Assembly: GCA_021414185.1 (NCBI GenBank)
Contig: JAIOOZ010000693.1
Span: 1 to 12,356, forward strand
From: Betaproteobacteria bacterium
GTDB taxonomy: Bacteria; Pseudomonadota; Gammaproteobacteria; Burkholderiales; SG8-41
DNA: 12,356 nt
Direction: 5' to 3'
The notes below the pieces were generated by a model that was not told where the DNA came from, searched no databases, and saw nothing but the letters and a program-made list of their open reading frames with translations. Positions within the stretch are counted from its first letter, which is position 1. Each line of letters opens with the position of its first letter. Position numbers and translations under genes: made by a program. Shown here piece after piece: positions 1-7,129 of this stretch.

Positions 1-51
1 CCGGCTGCCGCGTAGAGAAATTCCGATCAAGGCCGTTCGCTGATTCCCGTT

Positions 52-57
52 TAGAAT
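52..57 (+). promoter_or_regulatory. Possible -10 element (TAGAAT) upstream of first receptor gene
   Basis: TAGAAT matches the sigma70 -10 consensus at five of six positions and would give a leader of about 43 bases before the ATG at 107. No convincing -35 hexamer lies 16-18 bp upstream, so the call is weak. The 13 bases beginning here (52-64) recur exactly on the minus strand just upstream of the DUF2062 gene, where they are also in a promoter-like position. The rest of 1-106 shows no coding region that I can support. Confidence 0.25.
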
Positions 58-67
58 GTCGCCATAA

Positions 68-84
68 CTGCCGCATGCTGGCAG
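68..84 (+). other. Small stem-loop in leader of first receptor gene
   Basis: The arms CTGCC (68-72) and GGCAG (80-84) are perfectly complementary around a 7-base loop. The structure ends 12 bases before the purine-rich ribosome-binding site (about 97-103) of the gene at 107. A 5-bp stem this size can occur by chance in GC-rich DNA, and no regulatory role can be claimed. Confidence 0.25.
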
Positions 85-106
85 ACGACAGGAAGCGGGG
101 GAGTCA

Positions 107-1078
107 ATGCGACTATGGATGACAGGGGTGGCCGCGGCCGCAATTGCGCTGGTATCGTATTCGGCGTTCGCGCAACGCTATCCGGAAAAATCAATCCGGT
201 TTATTGCTCCTTATGCGCCCGGCGGCGCGACTGATCTGCTGACACGCACGCTCGCCCAGAAGCTTACCGAATATCTCGGGCAGACCGTGGTTGCAGACAA
301 CCGCCCCGGCGCCGGTGGCAATGTTGGCGCCGAGATTGCCGCCAAATCGGCCCCGGATGGCTATACGATATTGCTCGCGCCGGTCAGCCCGATGGCGATC
401 AACGTCACTCTCTACGGCAAGAAGCTGCCGTTCAACCCGGAAAAAGACTTTGCGCCGATTACGCTGGTGGCCAAGGTGCCGCTAGTGATCGTCGTCAATC
501 TCGCGGTGCCGGCCAAGACACTGCAGGAGTTCATCACGCTGGCGAAATCGCGTCCCGGCAAGATGACGTATGGCTCGTCGGGCAACGGCAGTTCCAACCA
601 CATGACCGGCGCGATGCTGATGAGCGCCGCCCAGCTCGACATGGTGCACGTGCCGTATAAGGGCGGCGGACCGGGCATGATTGCGCTGCTCGGCGGCGAA
701 ATCGATATGATGGTGGCGCAGATTCCGTCAAGCCGGCAGTTGCACATGAGCGGCAAGGTGCGCGCACTTGCGCTCTCCGGCGCCAAGCGCTCGGCGGCGC
801 TGCCCGACGTGCCGACGATGATAGAGTCGGGCCTGCCGGGCTTCGAAGCGACTTCGTGGTATTGCGTGGTGGCGCCGGCAGGCACACCAAAAGCCATCGT
901 CGACCGGCTGAATGCCGAAATCGTCAAGGCGCTCAATACGCCGGAAATGCGCCAGCGGTTGGCCGACGACGGCGCCGAGGTTGAATCGTCGACGCCGGCG
1001 GAACTCGCGCGTTTCGTGCACGCCGAAATCGCCAAGTGGGCGAAGGCCGTCAAGGATTCGGGTGCGCGGATCGATTGA
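107..1078 (+). CDS. Bug/TctC-family periplasmic substrate-binding protein (first copy)
   Basis: This is an extracytoplasmic receptor of the tripartite tricarboxylate transporter (TTT) type. Such receptors bind a small organic acid or related ligand in the periplasm and hand it to a TctA/TctB membrane permease. The 323-residue length is normal for the family. Residues 1-22 form a signal peptide ending in a signal-peptidase I type site (AFA before Q23). The mature protein shows family landmarks: PGGATD at 38-43, DNRPGAGGNVG at 64-74, PDGYT at 83-87, and the later GFEATSWY and PAGTP segments. The ATG at 107 is preceded by a strong purine-rich ribosome-binding site (GGGGGAG, about 97-103). No permease gene is in the window, so it looks like an orphan receptor. 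The ligand cannot be predicted, because Bug proteins bind very diverse carboxylates, amino acids and vitamins. A persulfide dioxygenase gene follows after 45 bp, and a related receptor follows that. Confidence 0.93.
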   Translation: MRLWMTGVAAAAIALVSYSAFAQRYPEKSIRFIAPYAPGGATDLLTRTLAQKLTEYLGQTVVADNRPGAGGNVGAEIAAKSAPDGYTILLAPVSPMAINVTLYGKKLPFNPEKDFAPITLVAKVPLVIVVNLAVPAKTLQEFITLAKSRPGKMTYGSSGNGSSNHMTGAMLMSAAQLDMVHVPYKGGGPGMIALLGGEIDMMVAQIPSSRQLHMSGKVRALALSGAKRSAALPDVPTMIESGLPGFEATSWYCVVAPAGTPKAIVDRLNAEIVKALNTPEMRQRLADDGAEVESSTPAELARFVHAEIAKWAKAVKDSGARID

Positions 1079-1123
1079 AGCGATAGCCGCGGCCAATTTA
1101 GATACCGATTCAGGAATATATAT

Positions 1124-2197
1124 ATGCTGATCTTCCGCCAGTTGTTCGACGCGCAGTCTTCCACCTATACGTATTTGCTGGGCGACAGTGCGAGCGGCGA
1201 AGCGGTCCTGATCGATCCGGTTTTCGAGCAGGTGCGCCGCGACGCCGCGCTGGTGCATGAGCTGAATCTGCACCTGGTATGGACGCTCGATACGCACGTG
1301 CATGCCGATCATGTGACTGGTGCCTGGCTGATGAAGCAGCGGGCGGGCAATCGTATAGCGCTGGCGGCCAATGCCGGCGCAGTGGGCGCGGACCGCGGGC
1401 TCAACCACGGCGACCGGATTGCTTTCGGCAAGCGGTATGTCGAAGTCCGCGCGACCCCCGGACACACCAATGGCTGCTTGACCTACGTGCTCGACGATCA
1501 AAGCATGGCGTTTACCGGTGACTGCCTGCTTATACGCGGCAGCGGGCGCACCGACTTTCAGCAGGGCGATCCGCGCGTCATGTTCAAATCGGTGCGCGAG
1601 CATATTTTCTCATTGCCGGCGGCCTGCCTGCTTTACCCCGCGCACGATTACCGCGGCGTCACGGTGACGAGTGTGGAGGAGGAACGGCGTTTCAACCCGC
1701 GTCTGGGCGGAGACATCGGCGTGGACGATTTTGCCGGCTATATGCATAACCTCAATTTGCCGCATCCCAAGCAGATCGACGTTGCAGTGCCCGCCAACCT
1801 GCTGTGCGGTCAGCCCGTCGGCGCGCAACCCGACAACAGCGACCCGCAGTGGGCGGCGCTGACGTTTACCTTCGGCGGCATCTGGGAAATCCAGCCGCAC
1901 GCACTCGAGGAAGTCGCCGACCGCGTCGAAATCATCGATGTGCGCGAGCCGAATGAATACACCGGCGCGCTCGGACATATCGCCGGCGCAAGATTGATTC
2001 CGCTAGGCCAATTGAAACAGCGTGCCGCCGATATCAGCCGCGACAGGCCGGTGGTCGCGGTTTGCCGCTCAGGCGCGCGCTCGGCGCAGGCGGTGGTCAT
2101 GTTGCAGAAGGAGGGCATACGCGACATTGCCAACCTGAATGGTGGCATGTTGCGCTGGCGTGCGGAAGGTTGCGCGGCCGAAGGTGAAGGCGAGTAA
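1124..2197 (+). CDS. Persulfide dioxygenase-rhodanese fusion (ETHE1-like MBL plus rhodanese)
   Basis: The product is a predicted cytoplasmic two-domain sulfur enzyme of 357 residues. Residues 1 to about 230 form an ETHE1-type metallo-beta-lactamase domain. It has HVHADH at 58-63, TPGH with H114, TGD with D133, the RGSGRTDFQQG segment (138-148), and YPAHDYRG with H174 followed by FNPRL. In ETHE1 enzymes the equivalents of H58, H114 and D133 bind mononuclear Fe(II), which oxidises glutathione persulfide to sulfite. Residues about 262-350 form a rhodanese domain with DVREPNEY near 272-279 and active-site C314 in CRSGARS, which can carry a persulfide between donor and acceptor. Fusions of this kind are known, for example the Burkholderia PRF enzyme. 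An AGGA ribosome-binding site (1112-1115) lies 8 bases before the ATG. The gene sits 45 bp after one Bug receptor and 24 bp before another, suggesting co-transcription. Glyoxalase II is less likely given the ETHE1 motifs and the rhodanese tail. Confidence 0.94.
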   Translation: MLIFRQLFDAQSSTYTYLLGDSASGEAVLIDPVFEQVRRDAALVHELNLHLVWTLDTHVHADHVTGAWLMKQRAGNRIALAANAGAVGADRGLNHGDRIAFGKRYVEVRATPGHTNGCLTYVLDDQSMAFTGDCLLIRGSGRTDFQQGDPRVMFKSVREHIFSLPAACLLYPAHDYRGVTVTSVEEERRFNPRLGGDIGVDDFAGYMHNLNLPHPKQIDVAVPANLLCGQPVGAQPDNSDPQWAALTFTFGGIWEIQPHALEEVADRVEIIDVREPNEYTGALGHIAGARLIPLGQLKQRAADISRDRPVVAVCRSGARSAQAVVMLQKEGIRDIANLNGGMLRWRAEGCAAEGEGE

Positions 2198-2221
2198 TCA
2201 GCAACGCCGGGGAGCAAACAG

Positions 2222-3187
2222 GTGGGACGATTCCGTTGTGTCTTGTTCAGCATTGCGACGTTGGCGGCGGCACAGGCAGCCGGGCAGGGTTATCCGTCTA
2301 AACCGATCCGCTATATCGTGCCGTTTCCGCCCGGCGGCGGACAGGACTTGGTGGTGCGCGCGCTTGCGCCAAGACTTACCGAAGCGCTCGGACAAACAGT
2401 GGTAGTCGACAATCGTGCCGGCGCCGCGACGATGGTTGGAGCGGAACTGGCGGCGAAGGCGGCGCCCGACGGTTACACCGTGTTCAACGGTTCGAACACG
2501 ACGCTGGCAATCAATCCCAACCTGTACGCGAAGGTTCCGTACGATCCGATCAGGGATTTCGTCGCGGTTGTGCAGATTGCATCGCTGCCTAATCTGCTCG
2601 TCGTGCATCCCTCACTGCCGGTACGCACGGTGAAGGAACTTGCTGCGCTGGCGCTCAGGCGGCCTGGCGAGTTGAACTACGGTTCATCGGGCACCGGCAC
2701 GCCGGCCCAGTTGGCGGGCGTAATGTTTGGCGATGCGGCGCATGCGAAACTCGTGCATATACCTTATCGAGGCACGGGTCCTGCACTCACCGCACTGCTC
2801 AGCGGTGAGACACAGATCATGTTCAGCAGCATCACTTCGGCGCTGCCGTTCGCCAGGAGCGGTCGGTTGCGCGCGATCGCGGTTACCGGTGCCAGGCGCT
2901 CACAGGCAGCGCCTGAATTGCCTACCGTAGCCGAAGCCGCGTTTCCCGGATTCGAAGCGACCACCTGGTACGGCATGTTCGTTCCCGCGGGAACGCCTGC
3001 GACAATTGTTGCGAAGCTCAATTCGGAGGTGGTGAAGGTTCTGCGCGTGCCTGAATTCCGCGACTGGCTGGTTGCGCAGGGAGCGGACCCCGTCGGCGGC
3101 ACGCCGGAAGAGCTTGCTGCTTTCGTAAAGGCCGAACTCGTCAAATACGCGAAGATCGTAAGGGATTCCGGCATGCGGCCGGACTAG
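2222..3187 (+). CDS. Bug/TctC-family periplasmic substrate-binding protein (second copy)
   Basis: This is a second periplasmic receptor of the TTT type, 321 residues long. An N-terminal signal peptide runs to about residue 19-22 (hydrophobic core, then AQAAGQ). The mature part begins with YPSKPIRYIV and carries PGGGQD (38-43), VVDNRAGA (61-68) and PDGYT (82-86), then GFEATTWYG and PAGTP. By eye roughly half its residues match the receptor at 107-1078, so the two are paralogues but not a recent duplication. The start is a GTG, chosen because GGGGAG (2209-2214) lies 7 bases upstream and the signal peptide begins there. Only 24 bp separate it from the dioxygenase-rhodanese stop codon, so it is probably in the same transcript. 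No TctA/TctB permease is nearby, and the ligand is unknown. It is the last plus-strand gene before a large inverted repeat. Confidence 0.92.
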   Translation: MGRFRCVLFSIATLAAAQAAGQGYPSKPIRYIVPFPPGGGQDLVVRALAPRLTEALGQTVVVDNRAGAATMVGAELAAKAAPDGYTVFNGSNTTLAINPNLYAKVPYDPIRDFVAVVQIASLPNLLVVHPSLPVRTVKELAALALRRPGELNYGSSGTGTPAQLAGVMFGDAAHAKLVHIPYRGTGPALTALLSGETQIMFSSITSALPFARSGRLRAIAVTGARRSQAAPELPTVAEAAFPGFEATTWYGMFVPAGTPATIVAKLNSEVVKVLRVPEFRDWLVAQGADPVGGTPEELAAFVKAELVKYAKIVRDSGMRPD

Positions 3188-3200
3188 CTGGCTACTAAAC

Positions 3201-3353
3201 CAATCTCAAGAATACTACGCCGACAAGCAACCGCCGAAAACGCCGATTAACGCCGACATAATTCCAAACCTGGCTCCGAACCAACGCAAAATCTCTTGAG
3301 CTTATCTGCGTTCATCCGCGTTCACCGGCGGTTCCAGATTGTTTTTGAGACTG
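3201..3353. repeat. Imperfect nested inverted repeat (~150 bp) between convergent genes
   Basis: The gap between the second receptor and the AlkA-like gene is almost entirely palindromic. The outer arms are about 12 bases (3201-3212, containing TCTCAA; 3342-3353, containing TTGAGA), matching at about 10 of 12 positions. The inner arms are about 33 bases (3229-3261 and 3301-3333). Each begins, reading inward, with AACCGCCG and continues with two copies of a 10-base unit close to AACGCNGATN, aligning well with one single-base offset. The central 40 bases (3262-3300) are not part of the repeat. From memory, GCGTTCATCNGCG-type motifs are dispersed between genes in various proteobacteria, so this may be one copy of a mobile or interspersed palindromic element. 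It could also fold in RNA from either side and act as a bidirectional terminator. No coding region or target-site duplication is evident. Confidence 0.7.
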
Positions 3354-3356
3354 CTT

Positions 3357-3977
3357 CTAGTATTCAACGGGCACCGGATCGAGGCTGCGCCACATGTACC
3401 AGGTCGCCACCGAGCGCCACGGCTGCCAGCGCTTGGCGATGGATGTCATCTTGAGTTTCGACACCGGCTTGCCGTTGTTGTAGTGCAGGCTCATGGCACG
3501 CTGCACGCCGATATCGTCCAGCGGCAGCACATCTGGGCGCGTCATGTAGAAAATCAGAAACATTTCGGCGGTCCAGCGGCCGATGCCACGCACCTGCGTC
3601 AATTCGGCGATCAGTTCGTCGTCCGTCATCTGTTCCCAGCGCGTTACGCTCAATTTGCCTTCGGCGAAGTGGTGCGCGAGGTCGTGCAGGTAAACGACCT
3701 TGCTGCGCGACAATCCGCAGGCGCGCAGCGCGTCGGCGTCGTGCTTGCGGACAATTTCCGGGTGCATCTCGGGCACCGCCACAACGAGTCTGTCCCATAC
3801 ACTTTGCGCGGCCTTGACCGAAATCTGCTGGCCGACGATGGAACGCGCCAGCGTATTGAAAGCGTCGCCGCGCGAACGCAGTGTAAGACCTTTCGATTTC
3901 GCCACGAGTTTTTTGATCACCGGATCGCACGCTGAGAGTTCACGTATGGCTTCTTTCCAGTAGCGGGGAGCGGTCAT
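3357..3977 (-). CDS. AlkA-like DNA-3-methyladenine glycosylase (HhH-GPD family)
   Basis: This is a predicted monofunctional base-excision repair glycosylase that removes alkylated purines, such as 3-methyladenine, by cleaving the N-glycosidic bond. The 206-residue product is the catalytic helical core without the N-terminal domain of E. coli AlkA, as in many short bacterial homologues. Visible landmarks are SIVGQQIS (46-53), the helix-hairpin-helix VRGIGRWTAEMF (129-140), and RPDVLPLDDIG (147-157). D155 in the latter aligns with the catalytic aspartate of AlkA. The segment AKRWQPWRS (181-189) is also characteristic. The reading frame is open further upstream to 4142, but that extension overlaps the DUF2062 gene and looks non-native. 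The ATG at 3977 gives a typical N-terminus (MTAPRYWKEA). It starts 4 bp after the DUF2062 stop codon, so translation is probably coupled. Substrate range cannot be read from sequence. Confidence 0.9.
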   Translation of the reverse strand: MTAPRYWKEAIRELSACDPVIKKLVAKSKGLTLRSRGDAFNTLARSIVGQQISVKAAQSVWDRLVVAVPEMHPEIVRKHDADALRACGLSRSKVVYLHDLAHHFAEGKLSVTRWEQMTDDELIAELTQVRGIGRWTAEMFLIFYMTRPDVLPLDDIGVQRAMSLHYNNGKPVSKLKMTSIAKRWQPWRSVATWYMWRSLDPVPVEY

Positions 3978-3981
3978 GATG

Positions 3982-4542
3982 TCATGTAGCCTTTGCGGTT
4001 TTGAATTTGCGCCGCCGCCATGCCTGGACGACGTAGCAACGCCACGCCACGCGTACCAGCGGATAGCTGATCGCCGCCAGCAGCAGGGCGAGCAGCGGCA
4101 GGCCGATGAGCAGGGGCTTGCCGATTGAAGCAAGCCAGTCAAGCGCGGCGGGCAGCCATTCCCTGAAGCCTTTGCCTTCGAGATGGAGCGCGATCTCCGG
4201 CATGGTCGCTCCGCTGTCCATCACGACCAGTTGCCCGAGTTTGAATGCAAAATAGTACAGCTGCACGATGGTGAAAGGGTTCGAATAAAGCGTGACGATG
4301 ACCGAGATCGGCAGATTGACGCGAAATCCGATCGCGAGCAAAGCCGCGGCGGTGAATTGTACCGGATTGCTGCCCGGGATCATGCCGGCAAACATGCCGA
4401 CCGCGAAACCGCCCGCCACCGAGCGGCGGTGCAAATGCCACAGGTTGTGGTGGGTCAGCAGCGAGCCGAAACGCGCCACGTAGCGGTTTTCGCTGATCGC
4501 GGCGTGGCTGGGCAGGTACTTCCTGAAAAACTTGCGAGGCAT
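3982..4542 (-). CDS. DUF2062 domain-containing inner-membrane protein
   Basis: The 186-residue product belongs to the DUF2062 family of small membrane proteins of unknown biochemical function. The family core is visible from about residue 36 to 105: WHLHRRSVAGG, the hydrophobic glycine-rich GMFAGMIPG (49-57), and LYSNPFTIVQLYYFAF (85-100). Likely membrane segments are about 43-56, 63-100 (one or two passes) and 142-165. The C-terminus is short and basic (RRRKF near 176-180), consistent with a cytoplasmic tail. The gene is the first of a minus-strand pair, with the AlkA-like glycosylase 4 bp downstream. It is divergent from comEC; as far as I recall, DUF2062 and comEC are neighbours in other betaproteobacteria. 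No clear ribosome-binding site precedes the ATG. A TAGAAT hexamer about 12 bases upstream might be a -10 element giving a very short leader. Confidence 0.88.
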   Translation of the reverse strand: MPRKFFRKYLPSHAAISENRYVARFGSLLTHHNLWHLHRRSVAGGFAVGMFAGMIPGSNPVQFTAAALLAIGFRVNLPISVIVTLYSNPFTIVQLYYFAFKLGQLVVMDSGATMPEIALHLEGKGFREWLPAALDWLASIGKPLLIGLPLLALLLAAISYPLVRVAWRCYVVQAWRRRKFKTAKAT

Positions 4543-4553
4543 GGGGTGGCGAC

Positions 4554-4569
4554 ATTCTACCTAGGGTAG
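4554..4569 (-). promoter_or_regulatory. Possible -10 element overlapping a small palindrome, upstream of DUF2062 gene
   Basis: On the minus strand TAGAAT occupies 4559-4554, and its continuation is identical over 13 bases to the sequence at 52-64 upstream of the first receptor gene. If used, transcription would begin about 5 bases before the DUF2062 start codon. The perfect inverted repeat CTACC-TAG-GGTAG (4557-4569) overlaps this hexamer and could be an operator or chance. No good -35 hexamer is visible. Confidence 0.25.
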
Positions 4570-4712
4570 TGCTCGTTAATTGATTTCATTTAACCGGGCT
4601 TGCTTTCAGGAAGCGGGTGTCCAGACTTTCATTGTTCTATGACCAATGGCCTAACCGTTTCCGGCACGTTCGCGCGTTATATCCACTGACATCGACTACC
4701 GGTGATTTGTTC

Positions 4713-7109
4713 ATGCGCTTTTACGTCATCTGCTTCGCCGCGGGCGTATGGTGGCTGCAAGGGCAGGCGCAATTGCCGGCGCTGCACGGCTGGTGGCTGG
4801 CGTTGCCGGCCGCGTTGGCTGTCCTGCTCGCGGGCCGTTTGCGGGCGCGATTCTGGCTATGCTCCCGGCGCGTGGCTGCCGCCGCGTGTTGCGCGGCCTG
4901 CGGGTTTTTATGGGCGGCGTGGCTGGCGCAACTGCGTTTGAGCGACGCGTTGCCGGTCGAGTGGGAAGGCGAAAACATACAGATAGTCGGCGTGGTGGCG
5001 GCTATGCCGCAGCCATATGAGCGCAGTGTGCGTTTCGAATTCGACGTCGAAAACGTGCTGACCCCGCAAGCTGTGGTGCCGGCGCACATCGCATTGTCGT
5101 GGTGGGGCAACGCGGCGCGCGAAGAGCGTCCGTCGGCATTGCCTGAACTGCGCGCGGGCGAGCGCTGGCGATTGACGGTCCGGCTGCGAAGGCCGCACGG
5201 TACGCTGAATCCACATGGTTTCGACTACGAGGCCTGGCTGCTCGAACGCAACATACGCGCGAACGGCTATGTGCGGGCGGGCAAGGAGAACCGGCGGTTG
5301 TCGACATTGGTCGCGCGGCCGCAATATCTGGTCGAAAGAGTGCGCGAGGCGGTGCGTAGCCGCATTCAGACTGTGTTGACCGACGCGCCGTATGCCGGTG
5401 TGCTGGCGGCGCTGGCGGTCGGCGACCAGCGCGCTATCACCCAAGCGCAATGGCAGGTCTTTACGCGCACCGGCGTCAATCATCTGATGAGCATTTCGGG
5501 ACTGCACGTAACGATGATCTCGGGCCTCGCTTTTGCCATGGTCTATTGGCTGTGGTGCCGCAGCGCGCGCCTGACACTGCGCCTGCCGGCGCGCAAAGCG
5601 GCAGCAGTGGCAGGGCTGCTGACCGCGCTGACCTACGCCTGGCTGGCAGGCTTCGCGGTGCCGGCGCAGCGCACGGTGTACATGCTCGCCGTGGTGGCGA
5701 TAGCGTTATGGTGCGGACGTTTGAGTTCGGCCTCGGTTGTGCTGAGCGCCGCGCTGTTCGTGGTGCTTGCGATAGATCCGTGGGCGGTGCTGGCGCCTGG
5801 GTTCTGGCTGTCATTCGGCGCGGTCGGCCTGATCATGTACGTAACGACCGGACGCATCGCGCAGGAGCACTGGTTCAGCGCATGGGCGCGTGTGCAATGG
5901 ACGATCACGCTGGGATTGATTCCTCTATTGCTCGCAATGTTTCAGCAGATATCACTGGTGTCGCCACTCGCCAACGCAATTGCAATTCCGGTCGTCAGCC
6001 TCGTTGTCGTGCCATTAACCCTGATCGGCGTGGTGCTGCCGTTCGATCTGGTGCTGCACGTCGCGCACGCAGTGATGGCCGTGTGCGGCGAAATGCTTGA
6101 ATGGATGAGCGCGGTGCCGCTCGCGGTCTGGCAACAGCACGCGCCGCCGGCCTGGACAGTCGTCATTGCCATGCTGGCGATACTGTGGCTGCTGTTGCCG
6201 CGCGGATTCCCGGCGCGCTGGATAGGCATGGCAGGACTGCTGCCTTTGTTTTTGGTCGAACCTGCATTGCCGGCAGACGGTGCGCTTAAGCTGACGGTGC
6301 TCGACGTCGGACAGGGGCTCGCCGTCGTCGCGCAGACGCGCCATCATTCCCTGGTCTACGACGCGGGGCCCTCTTACGGGCCGCAGATAGACAGTGGCAA
6401 CCGTATCATCGTGCCTTACTTGCGAGCGGCCGGCGTGCGCTCATTGAGCGGCTTGATCATCAGCCACGGCGACAACGATCACAGTGGCGGCGCCAATTCC
6501 GTGCTGCAGGCGTTGTCGCCGGAGTGGATATCGACTTCGATGCCAGCCGGTCACCCGGCAATTGCGCAGGCCGCGTCGATGCAAAGATGCGAAGCAGGCA
6601 TGCATTGGCAGTGGGACGGCGTGGATTTCGAGATACTCCATCCGGCGCCGGATCACTATGCCCGCGAAAAATTTCGCAGCAACGACCGCGGTTGCGTATT
6701 GCGCATCAGCACGGCGCGGGTGAACGTCCTTCTGACGGCGGATGTTGAGCAAAAATCAGAACGTGAAATGCTGGCGAGCGTACCGGACAAGCTGCGCGCG
6801 CAGGTGCTGCTGGTGCCTCATCACGGCAGCCGTACTTCGTCATCGGCGGAATTCGTCGCGCAGGTGAATCCCGACATCGCACTGGTCGCTGCCGGTTACC
6901 GCAATCGTTTCGGGCATCCCAAAGACGAAGTGCTTGACCGCTATCGCACCCTCGGCAGCCGCATCTACCGCACCGATTACGACGGCGCCTTGATCGTTGA
7001 GGTGGCGGGCGATGGCAAGGTCAGCATGCAGCGCTATCGGGCGCTGTATCGCCGCTACTGGCACGCGGCGCTGGCGAATCCCGACTTGCGTGACGACGAG
7101 GTTGAGTAA
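4713..7109 (+). CDS. comEC: ComEC/Rec2 family DNA internalisation channel protein
   Basis: ComEC forms the inner-membrane channel that carries single-stranded DNA into the cytoplasm during natural transformation. The 798-residue product has the family's full architecture: N-terminal membrane segments and a DUF4131-type soluble region (about 1-200), a polytopic competence domain (about 210-490), and a C-terminal metallo-beta-lactamase-like domain (about 525-760). Key motifs are MSISGLHVTMISG (nt 5488-5526), the AGFAVPAQRTVYM segment, LDVGQG (nt 6300-6317), SHGDNDHSGG (nt 6462-6491) and VPHHGS (nt 6813-6830). The metal-site histidines and aspartates of the C-terminal domain are intact. I chose the ATG at 4713 because MRFYVICFAAGVWWLQ resembles usual ComEC N-termini and GGTGA lies 7 bases upstream. 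A GTG at 4617, with AGGAAG 3 bases before it, would add 32 mostly polar residues. The gene is divergent from DUF2062 and converges on the hydrolase gene with a 20-bp gap. Confidence 0.95.
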   Translation: MRFYVICFAAGVWWLQGQAQLPALHGWWLALPAALAVLLAGRLRARFWLCSRRVAAAACCAACGFLWAAWLAQLRLSDALPVEWEGENIQIVGVVAAMPQPYERSVRFEFDVENVLTPQAVVPAHIALSWWGNAAREERPSALPELRAGERWRLTVRLRRPHGTLNPHGFDYEAWLLERNIRANGYVRAGKENRRLSTLVARPQYLVERVREAVRSRIQTVLTDAPYAGVLAALAVGDQRAITQAQWQVFTRTGVNHLMSISGLHVTMISGLAFAMVYWLWCRSARLTLRLPARKAAAVAGLLTALTYAWLAGFAVPAQRTVYMLAVVAIALWCGRLSSASVVLSAALFVVLAIDPWAVLAPGFWLSFGAVGLIMYVTTGRIAQEHWFSAWARVQWTITLGLIPLLLAMFQQISLVSPLANAIAIPVVSLVVVPLTLIGVVLPFDLVLHVAHAVMAVCGEMLEWMSAVPLAVWQQHAPPAWTVVIAMLAILWLLLPRGFPARWIGMAGLLPLFLVEPALPADGALKLTVLDVGQGLAVVAQTRHHSLVYDAGPSYGPQIDSGNRIIVPYLRAAGVRSLSGLIISHGDNDHSGGANSVLQALSPEWISTSMPAGHPAIAQAASMQRCEAGMHWQWDGVDFEILHPAPDHYAREKFRSNDRGCVLRISTARVNVLLTADVEQKSEREMLASVPDKLRAQVLLVPHHGSRTSSSAEFVAQVNPDIALVAAGYRNRFGHPKDEVLDRYRTLGSRIYRTDYDGALIVEVAGDGKVSMQRYRALYRRYWHAALANPDLRDDEVE

Positions 7110-7129
7110 CTAGGCTGCAGGCGTGCGGT

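Noticed and set aside
89..99. Shared 11-mer CAGGAAGCGGG before the first receptor gene and at 4607-4617 before comEC
   Set aside because: An 11-base match is expected many times by chance in a window this size, and it is largely ribosome-binding-site-like sequence.
728..1603. Minus-strand open frame of about 291 codons across the first receptor and the dioxygenase
   Set aside because: It spans two well-supported genes on the other strand and has no motif or ribosome-binding site support.
1124..2197. Gene as glyoxalase II or a generic MBL hydrolase
   Set aside because: The RGSGRTDFQQG and YPAHDYRG segments and the C-terminal rhodanese domain point to the ETHE1-type persulfide dioxygenase fusion.
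3978..4142. N-terminal extension of the AlkA-like glycosylase to an ATG at 4142
   Set aside because: The extra 55 residues overlap DUF2062 coding sequence and are Cys/Arg/Ser-rich without family resemblance. The ATG at 3977 gives the usual N-terminus.
7110..7129. Terminator between comEC and the hydrolase
   Set aside because: The 20-bp convergent gap has no stem followed by a T-run on either strand.
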